A stretch of DNA of 64,000 nt from Hydrogenophaga taeniospiralis CCUG 15921 (GTDB lineage Bacteria; Pseudomonadota; Gammaproteobacteria; Burkholderiales; Burkholderiaceae_C), in assembly GCF_001592305.1 (NCBI RefSeq), contig NZ_BCWR01000001.1:248001-312000 (forward strand). Direction: 5' to 3'. The number at the start of each line of letters is the position of its first letter. The first letter of the stretch is position 1. The notes under the pieces were generated by a model. It was not told the DNA's origin. It saw nothing but the letters and a program-made list of their open reading frames with translations, and did not search any database. This document shows, in pieces, positions 1 through 9,132 of this stretch. Made by a program: the position numbers and the translations under genes.

Positions 1-1904
1 TTGCCCATGAGCTTGGTGATGAGCGCTTCGGTACCGGCAAAGTCCAGCGTGCCCAGGTTGACCTGCATGAGGCGGCGGGTATCGGGGTTGAGCGTGGTGT
101 CCCAGAGCTGCTCGGCGTTCATTTCGCCCAGGCCTTTGAAGCGGCTGATCTGGCACTTGTCACGCACCACGCCATCCTTCTCGGCCTTGTCCAGGATGGC
201 GTGCAGCTCGCCCTCGTCCAGCGCGTACTGCTTGCTCGCGGGCTTCTTGCTGCGCGCGGGCACGTCCACGCGGAACAGCGGTGGGCGCGCCACGTACACA
301 TGGCCGGCTTCGATGAGCTTGGGGAAATGGCGGAAGAACAGCGTGAGCAGCAACACCTGGATGTGCGAGCCGTCCACGTCGGCGTCGCTCAATATGCAGA
401 CCTTGCCGTAGCGCAGACCGCTCATGTCGGGCGTGTCCAGCGGGCCGTGCGGGTCCACGCCGATGGCGACCGCGATGTCGTGGATCTCGTTGTTGGCGAA
501 CAGGCGGTCGCGCTCGACCTCCCAGGTGTTGAGCACCTTGCCACGCAGCGGCAGGATGGCCTGGCTTTCCTTGTCGCGGCCCATCTTGGCGCTGCCGCCC
601 GCGGAGTCGCCCTCGACCAGGAACACCTCGTTGTGCGCCAGGTCCTTGCTCTCGCAGTCGGTCAGCTTGCCGGGCAACACGGCCACGCCCGAACCCTTGC
701 GCTTCTCGACCTTCTGGCCGGCCTTCTGGCGGAACTGCGCGGCCTTGATGGCGAGTTCGGCGAGCTTCTTGCCGTAGTCCACATGCTGGTTGAGCCAGAG
801 TTCGAGCGCCGGGCGCACGAAGCTGCCGACCAGGCGCACCGCGTCGCGCGAATTCAGGCGTTCCTTGATCTGGCCCTGGAACTGTGGGTCCAGCACCTTG
901 GCGCTCAGCACATACGAGGCACGGGCAAACACGTCTTCGGGCAGCAGCTTCACACCCTTGGGCAAGAGCGCGTGCAGCTCGATGAAGCCCTTGACCGCCT
1001 GGAACAGGCCGTCGCGCAGGCCGCTTTCGTGGGTGCCGCCGGCGCTGGTGGGAATCAGGTTGACATAGCTCTCGCGCACCGGCTGGCCGTCTTCGGTGAA
1101 GGCCACGCACCAGGCGGCGCCCTCGCCGTCGGCGAAGGTGTCGTCCTTGGCGTCGGCAAAGCCTTCGCCTTCAAACAGCGGGATCACCGGTTCGCCGTTG
1201 AGCGTCTGCTGCAGGTAGTCGCGCAGGCCGCCCTTGTAGAGCCAGGTCTGGGTGTCTTTGGTCTTCTCGTTGACCAGGGTCACCGTCACGCCCGGCATCA
1301 GCACCGCCTTGCTGCGCAGCAGGTGGGTGAGCTCGGTCATGGGCAGGGCGGCGGACTCGAAGTACTTGCCATCGGGCCAGGCGCGCACCGTGGTGCCCTG
1401 CTTGCGGTCGCCCTCGCCTTTGGGCGTGATCACCAGTTGTTCAATCACGTCACCGGCGGAAAACGCGAGCCTGGCCACCTGGCCTTCGCGGTAGCTGATG
1501 ACTTCGAGCCGGGTCGAGAGCGCGTTGGTCACGCTCACGCCCACGCCGTGCAGGCCGCCCGAAAAGCTGTAGGCACCACCCTTGCCCTTGTCGAACTTGC
1601 CGCCGGCGTGCAGCCGGGTGAACACGAGTTCGACCACCGGGGCCTTTTCTTCCGGGTGCAGGCCGAATGGGATGCCGCGGCCGTCGTCTTCCACGCTCAC
1701 CGAGTGGTCGGTGTGCAGCGTGACCTTGATCTTTTTGCCGAATCCGGCCAGGGCTTCGTCGGCCGCGTTGTCCAGCACTTCCTGGATGATGTGCAGCGGA
1801 TTGTCGGTGCGCGTGTACATGCCCGGCCGCTGCTTGACCGGCTCCAGTCCCTTGAGGACGCGGATCGAGCCTTCGGAGTATTCGTTGGGAGATTGGGTCG
1901 CCAT
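1..1904 (-). CDS. parE: DNA topoisomerase IV subunit B (partial, C-terminus off the left edge)
   Basis: ATPase subunit of topoisomerase IV, which with ParC decatenates daughter chromosomes. Reading leftwards from ATG at 1904, the translation shows the GHKL ATPase signatures VLDNAADEALAG, DDGRGIP and GGLHGVGVSVTNALS, then the Toprim motifs LVEGDSAGGSAK and DADVDGSHIQ. About 634 codons are present; ParE is usually 630-660 residues, so only a short tail is missing. The opening residues (NEYSEGSIRVLKGLEPVKQRPG) are typical of ParE rather than GyrB, and the protein lacks the long GyrB insertion. The gene is divergent from the MFS transporter at 2072; the 167 bp between them should hold both promoters. 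Confidence 0.93.
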   Translation of the reverse strand, partial: MATQSPNEYSEGSIRVLKGLEPVKQRPGMYTRTDNPLHIIQEVLDNAADEALAGFGKKIKVTLHTDHSVSVEDDGRGIPFGLHPEEKAPVVELVFTRLHAGGKFDKGKGGAYSFSGGLHGVGVSVTNALSTRLEVISYREGQVARLAFSAGDVIEQLVITPKGEGDRKQGTTVRAWPDGKYFESAALPMTELTHLLRSKAVLMPGVTVTLVNEKTKDTQTWLYKGGLRDYLQQTLNGEPVIPLFEGEGFADAKDDTFADGEGAAWCVAFTEDGQPVRESYVNLIPTSAGGTHESGLRDGLFQAVKGFIELHALLPKGVKLLPEDVFARASYVLSAKVLDPQFQGQIKERLNSRDAVRLVGSFVRPALELWLNQHVDYGKKLAELAIKAAQFRQKAGQKVEKRKGSGVAVLPGKLTDCESKDLAHNEVFLVEGDSAGGSAKMGRDKESQAILPLRGKVLNTWEVERDRLFANNEIHDIAVAIGVDPHGPLDTPDMSGLRYGKVCILSDADVDGSHIQVLLLTLFFRHFPKLIEAGHVYVARPPLFRVDVPARSKKPASKQYALDEGELHAILDKAEKDGVVRDKCQISRFKGLGEMNAEQLWDTTLNPDTRRLMQVNLGTLDFAGTEALITKLMG

Positions 1905-2071
1905 GGGGGCGGATTGTAAGCGGCCTGTTCAAAAACCACTGGATGCAAATACAGAAGAAACACCCGCCATTTCCAGTGATTCGCCCGGCGCATCAATGGC
2001 GGCCATCGATTTCATGACCCCATGCGCCGCGGTGACACCCGCCGAACGGGTGGATTCGCTACAGTCCCGGG

Positions 2072-3316
2072 ATGACTCCGCCACTGGTCCAGCACCCCAC
2101 ACCCCGACTCTCCGCGCTCCAGGTGCTCGCCTGCGGCGCCACCATCGTCACCCTCTCCATGGGCATCCGCCACGGCTTTGGCCTGTGGCTGCAGCCCATC
2201 ACAGCGGCCCAGGGCTGGACGCGCGAGACCTTTGCCTTCGCGCTGGCGATCCAGAACCTGTCCTGGGGCGTGTTCGGCATCTTCGCCGGCATGGCGGCCG
2301 ACCGGTTTGGCGCCATGCGCGTGTTGGTGGGGGGCGCGGTGCTCTACGCGCTGGGCCTGGCCGGCATGGCACTCTCACCCACACCGCTCACTTTTGCGCT
2401 CACAGCCGGCATCCTGATCGGCGCGGCCCAGGCCGGCACCACCTACGCCGTGATCTATGGCGTGATCGGGCGCCAGATTCCGGCCGAGAAGCGCTCCTGG
2501 GCCATGGGCGTGGCGGCCGCGGCCGGCTCGTTTGGCCAGTTCCTGATGGTGCCGGTCGAGGGCTGGCTCATCAGCGCGTTCGGCTGGCAGGAAGCCCTGC
2601 TGATCCTGGGCGCTGCAGTGCTGCTCATCATGCCGCTGGCGCTGTTCTTGCGTGAACCGGGTTTTGTGGGCGGCGTGGCGCCGAAGCGGGAGCAGACCAT
2701 CGTGCAGGCCGCGCGCGAGGCCTTCAAGTACCGCAGCTTCCAGCTGTTGATGGCCGGTTACTTCGTCTGCGGCTTCCAGGTGGTGTTCATCGGCGTGCAC
2801 ATGCCGAGCTATCTGAAAGACAACGGCCTGTCGCCCCAGGTAGCGAGTTATGCGCTGGCACTCATTGGGCTGTTCAACGTGATCGGCACCTACGCCGCGG
2901 GTGCGCTGGGCCAGCGCATGGCCAAGCGCCACATCCTGGCCTTCATCTACCTGGCGCGGGCCGTGGCCATCAGCATCTTCCTGATCGTGCCGCTCTCGCC
3001 CGCCAGCGTTTACGTGTTCGCGGCCGTCATGGGCGTGCTGTGGCTGTCCACCGTGCCGCCCACCAACGCCGTGGTGGCACAAATCTTCGGCGTGGCGCAT
3101 CTGTCCATGCTGGGTGGCTTCGTGTTCTTCAGCCACCAGATCGGCAGTTTCCTGGGCGTGTGGCTGGGCGGCTATTTGTACGACCGCACCGGCAGCTACG
3201 ACATCGTCTGGTACATCTCGATCGCGCTGGGAGTGTTCGCCGCGCTGATCAACCTGCCGGTACGCGAGTCGCCCATCGTGCGCGGTGGCCCGCATCGGGT
3301 GGAGGTGGCCGCATGA
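2072..3316 (+). CDS. MFS transporter
   Basis: A 414-residue major facilitator superfamily carrier with about 12 hydrophobic segments in two halves. The loop 2-3 signature region (AADRFGAMRVLVGG) and a long central hydrophilic stretch around residues 205-225 are visible. The resemblance is to the OFA/monocarboxylate-type MFS proteins common in Burkholderiales, but the substrate cannot be read from the sequence. ATG at 2072 is the first good start. The stop overlaps the ATG of the next small ORF (ATGA), so the three genes 2072-3996 look like one transcription unit. Confidence 0.85.
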   Translation: MTPPLVQHPTPRLSALQVLACGATIVTLSMGIRHGFGLWLQPITAAQGWTRETFAFALAIQNLSWGVFGIFAGMAADRFGAMRVLVGGAVLYALGLAGMALSPTPLTFALTAGILIGAAQAGTTYAVIYGVIGRQIPAEKRSWAMGVAAAAGSFGQFLMVPVEGWLISAFGWQEALLILGAAVLLIMPLALFLREPGFVGGVAPKREQTIVQAAREAFKYRSFQLLMAGYFVCGFQVVFIGVHMPSYLKDNGLSPQVASYALALIGLFNVIGTYAAGALGQRMAKRHILAFIYLARAVAISIFLIVPLSPASVYVFAAVMGVLWLSTVPPTNAVVAQIFGVAHLSMLGGFVFFSHQIGSFLGVWLGGYLYDRTGSYDIVWYISIALGVFAALINLPVRESPIVRGGPHRVEVAA

Positions 3317-3441
3317 GACCGCTGGCGCTCAGAGCCCTGGTCTGGGCCGGGGTGCTGCTGATCCTGCTGGGCACGCTCGCGCTCTACAACCGGCCCGACT
3401 TCCTGGTGAACCTGGCCGACCAGTTGTGGAGCTGCTTCTAG
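3313..3441 (+). CDS. Small single-pass membrane peptide
   Basis: A 42-codon ORF starting inside the stop of the MFS gene (ATGA overlap) and ending directly against the ATG of the methyltransferase at 3442. The peptide has a basic start (MRPLALR), one hydrophobic helix (ALVWAGVLLILLGTLALY) and a short polar tail. The perfect packing between two genes argues that it is translated, but I do not recognise a family. It could simply serve translational coupling. Confidence 0.55.
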   Translation: MRPLALRALVWAGVLLILLGTLALYNRPDFLVNLADQLWSCF

Positions 3442-3996
3442 ATGCACGGCACCGAATCCCCTTCCACCTGGGTACAACGCTGGTCGCACCTGGTCCCCAT
3501 GGCGGGCTCGGTGCTCGACGTGGCCTGCGGGCATGGCCGGCACCTGCGCTGGTTCGCTGGGCGTGGCCATGCGGTGACCGGCGTGGACCGCTCGGCCGAG
3601 GCCATCGACGCGGTGTCCGGGCTGGGGCACGTGGTGCAGGCCGACATCGAGAACGGCCCCTGGCCCTTCGCGGACGAACAGTTCGACGCCGTGGTGGTGA
3701 CGAACTACCTCTGGCGCCCCCTGCTGGCGCGGATCGTGGCCAGCGTGGCGCCGGGCGGCGTGCTGATCTACGAAACCTTTGCCCAGAGCAACGAGACCGT
3801 GGGCAAGCCGTCACGGCCCGATTTCCTGCTCCGTCCTGGCGAGCTGTTGCAGGCCACCGCCGGCCTGCACGTGGTGGCCTTTGAGGACGGCTTCATCGAC
3901 CGACCCGAACGCTTCGTGCAGCGCATTGCGGCGGTGCGAAAACGTCCGCATCTCCCGGGCCTGCCCGAGCGGTATCCGCTGGATGCCACTGGGTAG
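3442..3996 (+). CDS. Class I SAM-dependent methyltransferase
   Basis: A 184-residue cytoplasmic methyltransferase of the small TehB/UbiE-like kind. Motif I (VLDVACGHGRHLRWFA, about residues 24-39) forms the SAM site; the acidic residue in GVDRSAE and the FDAVVVTNYLW strand match motifs II and IV. The substrate is unknown. The start ATG at 3442 follows the previous stop with no gap, suggesting translational coupling with the upstream membrane peptide. The coding end lies 79 bp before dapA. Confidence 0.8.
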   Translation: MHGTESPSTWVQRWSHLVPMAGSVLDVACGHGRHLRWFAGRGHAVTGVDRSAEAIDAVSGLGHVVQADIENGPWPFADEQFDAVVVTNYLWRPLLARIVASVAPGGVLIYETFAQSNETVGKPSRPDFLLRPGELLQATAGLHVVAFEDGFIDRPERFVQRIAAVRKRPHLPGLPERYPLDATG

Positions 3997-4075
3997 AATG
4001 TCAGATTCGTGCGCCCGCTGACACCGCCCCTTTGGTCTGCCGTTGCGCAGGCGCTCACCACTTGAGTCTTTAGCT

Positions 4076-4963
4076 ATGAATCCCATTACCGGCAGCATCG
4101 TGGCCCTGGTCACGCCCATGCAAGAAGACGGCAGCGTGGACTACCCCACCCTGCGCAAACTCATCGACTGGCACATCGCCGAAGGCACCGACTGCATCGG
4201 CGTGGTCGGCACCACGGGCGAATCGCCCACCGTCACGGTCGAAGAACACTGCGAAATCATCCGCGTGGCGGTTGAACAGTCCGCCAAACGCGTGCCCATC
4301 ATGGCCGGCTGCGGCGCCAACTCCACCGCCGAAGCCATCGAGCTGGCGAAGTTCGCGCGCAGCGTCGGTGCCGACTGCCAGCTGCAGGTCGTGCCCTACT
4401 ACAACAAGCCGACCCAGGAAGGCCAGTACCAGCACTTCAAGGCCATCGCCGAAGCCACGGGCGACCTGCCCGTCGTGCTCTACAACGTGCCGGGCCGCAG
4501 CGTGGCCGACATGTCTGTCGACACGGCGCTGCGCCTGGCGCAGGTGCCAGGCATCGTTGGTATCAAGGAAGCCACCGGCAACATCGAGCGCGCGCAATGG
4601 CTGATCCGTGAAGCGCCGGAAGGTTTTGCCATCTACTCGGGTGACGACCCCACCGCCGTGGCGCTCATGCTGTGCGGCGGCCAGGGCAACATCAGCGTGA
4701 CAGCCAACATCGCCCCGCGCCTGATGCACGAGCTGTGCATGGCCGCCATGGCGGGCGACATCCGCAAGGCCATGGACATCCAGTTCCGGCTGATGCCGGT
4801 GCACAAGAACCTGTTCGTCGAAGCCAACCCGATTCCACTGAAATGGGCCATGGCCCGCATGGGCCTGTGCGCAGAGACCATGCGCCTGCCGCTGACCCCC
4901 ATGTCCCGCGCCTTTGAACCTGTGGTTGAATCCGCGCTCAAAGACAGCGGCCTGATCGATTGA
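4076..4963 (+). CDS. dapA: 4-hydroxy-tetrahydrodipicolinate synthase
   Basis: Condenses pyruvate with aspartate semialdehyde in the first committed step of lysine and meso-diaminopimelate synthesis. The 295-residue length matches the family. Visible motifs are GTTGES (pyruvate carboxylate binding), YNVPGR with the catalytic tyrosine, and GIKEATG with the Schiff-base lysine near residue 166. ATG at 4076 is chosen over an upstream in-frame start because [15 protein letters not shown] is the conserved N-terminus. It is followed 49 bp later by bamC, the dapA-bamC pairing also seen in enterobacteria. Confidence 0.96.
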   Translation: MNPITGSIVALVTPMQEDGSVDYPTLRKLIDWHIAEGTDCIGVVGTTGESPTVTVEEHCEIIRVAVEQSAKRVPIMAGCGANSTAEAIELAKFARSVGADCQLQVVPYYNKPTQEGQYQHFKAIAEATGDLPVVLYNVPGRSVADMSVDTALRLAQVPGIVGIKEATGNIERAQWLIREAPEGFAIYSGDDPTAVALMLCGGQGNISVTANIAPRLMHELCMAAMAGDIRKAMDIQFRLMPVHKNLFVEANPIPLKWAMARMGLCAETMRLPLTPMSRAFEPVVESALKDSGLID

Positions 4964-5012
4964 GCGGGCCGACGCCTTTTCTCCCGCTTTTCCCTTTCCG
5001 CAAAGCCAGACC

Positions 5013-6134
5013 ATGCACCTTCACAAACCCAGCCCCACGCCTTCATTTGCCCGCCTTGGCCTGATCACGCTGGCGGCGACGCTGGCCACGGGTTGCTCCG
5101 TTCTGCAGGAAGACAAGATCGACTACAAGACCGCGCAACGCGGCAGCACGCTGGAAGTGCCGCCCGATCTGACCCAGCTCAGCCGGGATTCGCGCTACAA
5201 CGTGCCGGGCTCGGTGGTCACCGCCAGCGGCTACCAGTCGACCCAGCCGGCCCAGGCGTCCGAGAGCACCACCGCGGTCAACAGCGTGGGCGACGTGCGC
5301 ATCGAGCGCGCGGGCAACCAACGCTGGCTGGTGATCGATCGACCGGCCGACAAGCTCTGGGGCCCGGTGCGCGATTTCTGGCAGGAAAACGGTTTCCTGC
5401 TCGAACTCGATCAGGAAAAACTGGGGGTGATGGAAACCGACTGGGCCGAGAACCGCGCCAAACTGCCCCAGGATTTCATCCGCTCCACCATTGGCAAGGT
5501 GTTTGACAACCTGTATTCCACCGGCGAACGCGACAAATTCCGTACCCGGCTAGAGCGCAATCCCGCGGGCGGCACCGAGATTTACATCAGCCACCGGGGC
5601 ATGATCGAGGTCTACACCAGCACCCAGAAGGACCAGACCATCTGGCAACCGCGCCCGTCCGATGTCGAACTGGAAACCGAGTTCCTGCGGCGCCTGATGG
5701 TCAAGCTCGGTGTGAGCGAGGCCCAGTCCAAAGCCATCGCGGCCACGGCGCCGCCCCAGGCCGCCGCCCGCGTGACCACGTTGAACAACCAGCCGGTGGT
5801 GCAGCTCGAGGACGGTTTTGACCGCGCCTGGCGCCGCGTGGGCCTCTCGCTGGACCGCACCGGCTTCACCGTGGAAGACCGCGACCGCACGAAGGGCGTC
5901 TACTTTGTGCGCTACGTGCCGGCCACCGCCACCACCGACACCAAGAAACCCGGCTTCTTCGGGCGCCTGTTCGGCGGTTCGGCGGCCGAACCCACGCCGG
6001 CGAAATACCGCGTCGTGGTGCGCAGCGGCAGCGACACCAGCAGCACCGTCTCGGTGCTGAACGCCGAGGGCCAGCCCGACACCACGGCGAACGCCCAGCG
6101 CATCATCCAGCTGCTGGCCGACGACTTGAAGTGA
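5013..6134 (+). CDS. bamC: Outer-membrane assembly lipoprotein BamC
   Basis: Lipoprotein of the BAM complex that inserts beta-barrel proteins into the outer membrane. The 373-residue precursor has a signal peptide ending in a lipobox (LATGC, Cys about 28). An unstructured early segment follows (DKIDYKTAQRGSTLEVPPDL), the part known in BamC to bind BamD, and then two helix-grip-type domains at roughly residues 95-215 and 245-370. Position after dapA fits. A strong bidirectional terminator lies just downstream. Confidence 0.9.
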   Translation: MHLHKPSPTPSFARLGLITLAATLATGCSVLQEDKIDYKTAQRGSTLEVPPDLTQLSRDSRYNVPGSVVTASGYQSTQPAQASESTTAVNSVGDVRIERAGNQRWLVIDRPADKLWGPVRDFWQENGFLLELDQEKLGVMETDWAENRAKLPQDFIRSTIGKVFDNLYSTGERDKFRTRLERNPAGGTEIYISHRGMIEVYTSTQKDQTIWQPRPSDVELETEFLRRLMVKLGVSEAQSKAIAATAPPQAAARVTTLNNQPVVQLEDGFDRAWRRVGLSLDRTGFTVEDRDRTKGVYFVRYVPATATTDTKKPGFFGRLFGGSAAEPTPAKYRVVVRSGSDTSSTVSVLNAEGQPDTTANAQRIIQLLADDLK

Positions 6135-6172
6135 GTCTCCCGCCTGCGCCGGTCCGACCGGCGCAGCGCAGA

Positions 6173-6206
6173 CATGAAAAAGCCGCCCGAGGGCGGCTTT
6201 TTCATG
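6173..6206. terminator. Bidirectional Rho-independent terminator
   Basis: The stem pairs AAAAAGCCGCCC with GGGCGGCTTTTT around a two-base loop, with A and T runs on both sides. It sits between the convergent bamC (ending 6134) and the lipoprotein gene (ending 6240), so it can serve both. Confidence 0.9.
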
Positions 6207-6239
6207 TCCGGGGCGCCGACGAGGCGCCCCGACACCGGA

Positions 6240-6554
6240 TCACTGGGCCGGCTTGACGGCTTCCTTGGCGGCGTCCGTAGCGGCCTTGGCGGCTTCGGCG
6301 GCCTTGTCGGCGGCTTCCTTGGCGGCATCAACGGTGGCGCCAGCGGCGTCCTTGGCAGCATCAGCGGCAGCGCCTGCGGCTTCCGCAGGCGTAGCAGCCG
6401 GGGCGGCTTCTGCGGGAGCAGGAGCCGGGGCGGCATCAGCGGGGGCCGGAGCCGCGGCAGGCGCCGGGGCTTCCACAGCAGCTTCTTCTTTTTTGCCGCA
6501 AGCGGTCAGGGCAATCGCGGCGAGCAGACTGGCGAGCAGGATGGTTTTTTTCAT
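6240..6554 (-). CDS. Small alanine/proline-rich lipoprotein
   Basis: A 104-residue predicted lipoprotein: MKKTILLASLLAAIALTAC gives a signal peptide and lipobox with Cys 19. The mature part has an Ala/Pro-rich linker (about residues 27-58) and then an Ala-rich helix (about 60-104) with repeated (A)DAAKEAA-type units, resembling LEA-like or Lpp-like amphipathic helices. The function is unknown; a cell-envelope or periplasmic helical role is inference. ATG at 6554 has an ordinary signal-peptide start. The upstream 220 bp (6555-6774) is relatively AT-rich and probably contains its promoter. Confidence 0.75.
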   Translation of the reverse strand: MKKTILLASLLAAIALTACGKKEEAAVEAPAPAAAPAPADAAPAPAPAEAAPAATPAEAAGAAADAAKDAAGATVDAAKEAADKAAEAAKAATDAAKEAVKPAQ

Positions 6555-6774
6555 GGCAGCAGTTCCTATGGATGAGACAGACAAACATTCATTCGATTTT
6601 TGTGAATCAACCAAAAAAAACCGAATGCGGTATCCGGATTTGATTGACCCAGTCAGACAACCGTTGCATTGGTTTCCAGACTGAAGAACGATGATAGCGA
6701 CAAAGCGCCATCCCCATTTACCCTTATCAACTTTTTCTTTTTCTAACACCCATCTGTTGCCAAAGGGCCATTCG

Positions 6775-7299
6775 TCACAAACCCAGGGTGGTCGCGGCAA
6801 ACGAGGGACTGCCCTTGTGCCAGCAGGCATCGAGCCGTTCCCGCAGCGCCACGCGCCGCTCGGCGTCGTTGCTGGCCACCAGCGTGCAGCGCAGCACATC
6901 CAGCCGCTCCAGGGTCCAGCCCGGTGACCAGATCGCGCTGGGCAGATCGGCACCGGTGGCGCCCGTGCAGGCATGGGCTTCCACCAGGTGCGACCAGGTG
7001 GTGCGCCATTGCACCAGGCGCGGATGCAGTTGCCGCAGGGGCGCGAAGTCACGCGCCATGAACTGGATGTGCCGGCCATGGCCCGCCCAGGCCTGCAGCG
7101 ACTCCACCACCGCGCGCTCGCCCAGCGGCCAGTCGGCGAAGTCGGGATCGCTCAGCACGAGTCGTGGCCAGCCCTCGTGCGCCGCGCAGGCCAGCGCCTG
7201 CCGGACCAGCCCGGCGAAGGCCTCCCGGCCCTCCAGGCGTCCCACGGGCAAGGTCTGTGGCAGCGGTGCGCTGTTGCTGTCGCTCTGGGTTGTGGTCAT
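6775..7299 (-). CDS. Conserved hypothetical protein
   Basis: A 174-residue soluble protein with no signal peptide or membrane segment. The sequence (for example RLVLSDPDFADWPLGERAVV and FMARDFAPLRQLHPRLVQWR) suggests an alpha/beta fold, but I do not recognise a named domain. It lies 28 bp downstream of roxA on the same strand, so it is probably co-transcribed with that gene. Confidence 0.65.
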   Translation of the reverse strand: MTTTQSDSNSAPLPQTLPVGRLEGREAFAGLVRQALACAAHEGWPRLVLSDPDFADWPLGERAVVESLQAWAGHGRHIQFMARDFAPLRQLHPRLVQWRTTWSHLVEAHACTGATGADLPSAIWSPGWTLERLDVLRCTLVASNDAERRVALRERLDACWHKGSPSFAATTLGL

Positions 7300-7327
7300 G
7301 CGAAGACCTCCTGAAGAGAGGGTGAAC

Positions 7328-8482
7328 TCAGGCCGCGGCCGGTGTGCGGTGCAGCCAGCCGGCCTCGAACCAGTCCTGCAGCAGCGCCAGCGCGGCGGGG
7401 CTGGCCTGCGCCACCTGTCGCGTGCCCAGGCTGCGCGTATCGGCCAGGCTGCGCATCAGCCGGGCGTCGGCTCCGGCGGCGCGGAAACCGTCCCCGTTGA
7501 TGAACACGTGGCGCGCGTCGTACATCATGCGTGTGCGTCGGTCCAGCGTCAGTGCGCCCGGCACCCAGTCGTGCTGCGGCTCTTCGAACCAGACCTTGGG
7601 TTTGGGTTCTGTCATGACCTCGCCCAGCGCGCAGGCCAGCGACTCGCGCTCGGCCAGCAGCCGCTGCAGCGCGTCGGCGGCGAAGGCTTCCAGGGCCTGG
7701 GGCATGGCGGCCGGGGTGTCGGTCGCGGCCTGGTCCGGGTCGCGGTAGAGCGTGGTGTCGTCGAAATCGTCGGCCATGCGCTGCAACAGCTCACCCGCGA
7801 GACCGCCACGCTGCGGCACACGGAAACCGATGGAATAGGTCATACAGTCGTCGCCCACGGCCACACCGTCGTGCGCCCAGCGCGGCGGCAGGTAGAGCAT
7901 GTCGCCGGGATTGAGCAGATGTTCTTCCTCGGGCTCGAAGTTGCTGAGGATTTTGAGTGGCACGTCCGGCTCAAGCGACAGGTCTTTCTGCCGGCCGATG
8001 CGCCAGTGGCGCTGGCCGCTGGCCTGGAGCAGGAACACGTCGTAGCTGTCGAAATGGGGGCCGACGCCACCACCATCGCTGGCCCAGGAGATCATGAGGT
8101 CGTCCAGCCGGGCGTCGGGCACGAAGCGGAAACGCTCCAGCAGCGCGCGCCCTGCGTCCAGATGCAGGTCCACCCCCTGCACCAGCAGCGTCCAGCGCGG
8201 CTGCTTGAGTGGTGGGAACACCGTGCGGGCAAACGGGCCGTGCCGCAGTGTCCAGCCCGAGGCCTTGTGCACGATCATCCGCGACTCCACCACCTCATCC
8301 GCCGCCATGGCGAACAGCGCCTGCCGGTTCACGAACGGGGTGAAACCGGGGAAGGCGTTGCGGATCAGCAGGGGCTTTTTCTGCCAGTAGCGGCGCATGA
8401 ACTGCGCGGGGGAAAGGCCACCGAGCATGGTGCGGGGGGTGTCGGGCGTCTCTGCGGCGCTGGAGTGTGGGGCTTGTGTCAT
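7328..8482 (-). CDS. roxA: Ribosomal-protein arginine hydroxylase RoxA (YcfD-type cupin)
   Basis: A JmjC-like 2-oxoglutarate/Fe(II) oxygenase. Characterised homologues hydroxylate an arginine of ribosomal protein L16. Iron ligands are visible as HFD in VGPHFDSYDVF and the His of PRWAHDGVAVG; a C-terminal winged-helix-like region follows. ATG at 8482 gives 384 residues. A TTG five codons upstream is possible but would abut the start of the divergent isomerase gene. The name depends on similarity to the family, not on proof of the substrate. Confidence 0.85.
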   Translation of the reverse strand: MTQAPHSSAAETPDTPRTMLGGLSPAQFMRRYWQKKPLLIRNAFPGFTPFVNRQALFAMAADEVVESRMIVHKASGWTLRHGPFARTVFPPLKQPRWTLLVQGVDLHLDAGRALLERFRFVPDARLDDLMISWASDGGGVGPHFDSYDVFLLQASGQRHWRIGRQKDLSLEPDVPLKILSNFEPEEEHLLNPGDMLYLPPRWAHDGVAVGDDCMTYSIGFRVPQRGGLAGELLQRMADDFDDTTLYRDPDQAATDTPAAMPQALEAFAADALQRLLAERESLACALGEVMTEPKPKVWFEEPQHDWVPGALTLDRRTRMMYDARHVFINGDGFRAAGADARLMRSLADTRSLGTRQVAQASPAALALLQDWFEAGWLHRTPAAA

Positions 8483-8496
8483 GGGACAATTGTCCA

Positions 8497-9048
8497 ATGA
8501 AAATCACCGAACAATGCGTCGTGGCGCTGACCTGGACGCTCAAAGACACGCTGGGTGAAGAGCTGGACGTGCTCGACGAACCCGTGGAATTCCTCGTGGG
8601 CGGGCGCGACCTGCTCGCGAAGATCGAAGAAGCCCTGCTCGGCCACGTGGCGGGTGACACGGTGGAACTGCACATGGAACCCCAGAATGCGTTCGGCGAC
8701 TACGACGACCGCCTGCTGTTCCTGGAACCCCGCCACCTGTTCCCCGAGGAGCTCGAAGAAGGCATGGGCTTCGAGGGTCTTCCCCCGGGCTGCAACCCGG
8801 CCGCTCCCCAAGACCGTCTGTACTTCGTGAGCGACATCTACCCCGAACACGTGGTGCTCGACGGCAACCACCCGCTGGCGGGCATCGCGCTGCGCATCAC
8901 GCTCAAGGTGCATGCCGTGCGCGAGGCGCAGATCAGCGAAGTGGGCCGCGGCACGCTGGGCACCGGATTCTTCCGCATGCAGGTGGACACCGAAGGCCCG
9001 GCCGACGACACCATGGACACACCACCGGCTCCGCGCACGCTGCACTGA
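8497..9048 (+). CDS. SlyD-like FKBP-type peptidyl-prolyl cis-trans isomerase
   Basis: A 183-residue protein-folding catalyst. The FKBP core is interrupted by an insert-in-flap domain as in SlyD, with the landmark NAFGDYDDRLLFLEPRHLF. Unlike enterobacterial SlyD it lacks the His/Cys-rich metal-binding tail and ends in a short acidic, Pro-rich segment. ATG at 8497 is preferred because MKITEQCVVALTWTL matches the family start. It is divergent from roxA with only 14 bp between the two start codons, so each gene's promoter must overlap the other's 5' end. A terminator follows at 9079-9106. Confidence 0.85.
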   Translation: MKITEQCVVALTWTLKDTLGEELDVLDEPVEFLVGGRDLLAKIEEALLGHVAGDTVELHMEPQNAFGDYDDRLLFLEPRHLFPEELEEGMGFEGLPPGCNPAAPQDRLYFVSDIYPEHVVLDGNHPLAGIALRITLKVHAVREAQISEVGRGTLGTGFFRMQVDTEGPADDTMDTPPAPRTLH

Positions 9049-9078
9049 AACCCCGGTTGACCGCCACCCCAACAATGC

Positions 9079-9106
9079 AAAGGGCGCCTGAGAGGGCGCC
9101 CTTTTT
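9079..9106 (+). terminator. Rho-independent terminator after the FKBP gene
   Basis: AGGGCGCC pairs with GGCGCCCT around a 5-base loop, followed by a five-T run. It lies between the convergent isomerase and dut genes. Confidence 0.85.
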
Positions 9107-9132
9107 CTTGGTGAGAGCAGAAGGCCGGTTGC

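Noticed and set aside
8483..8497. TTG start extending roxA by five codons
   Set aside because: It would overlap the start of the divergent isomerase gene, and ATG at 8482 is a normal start.
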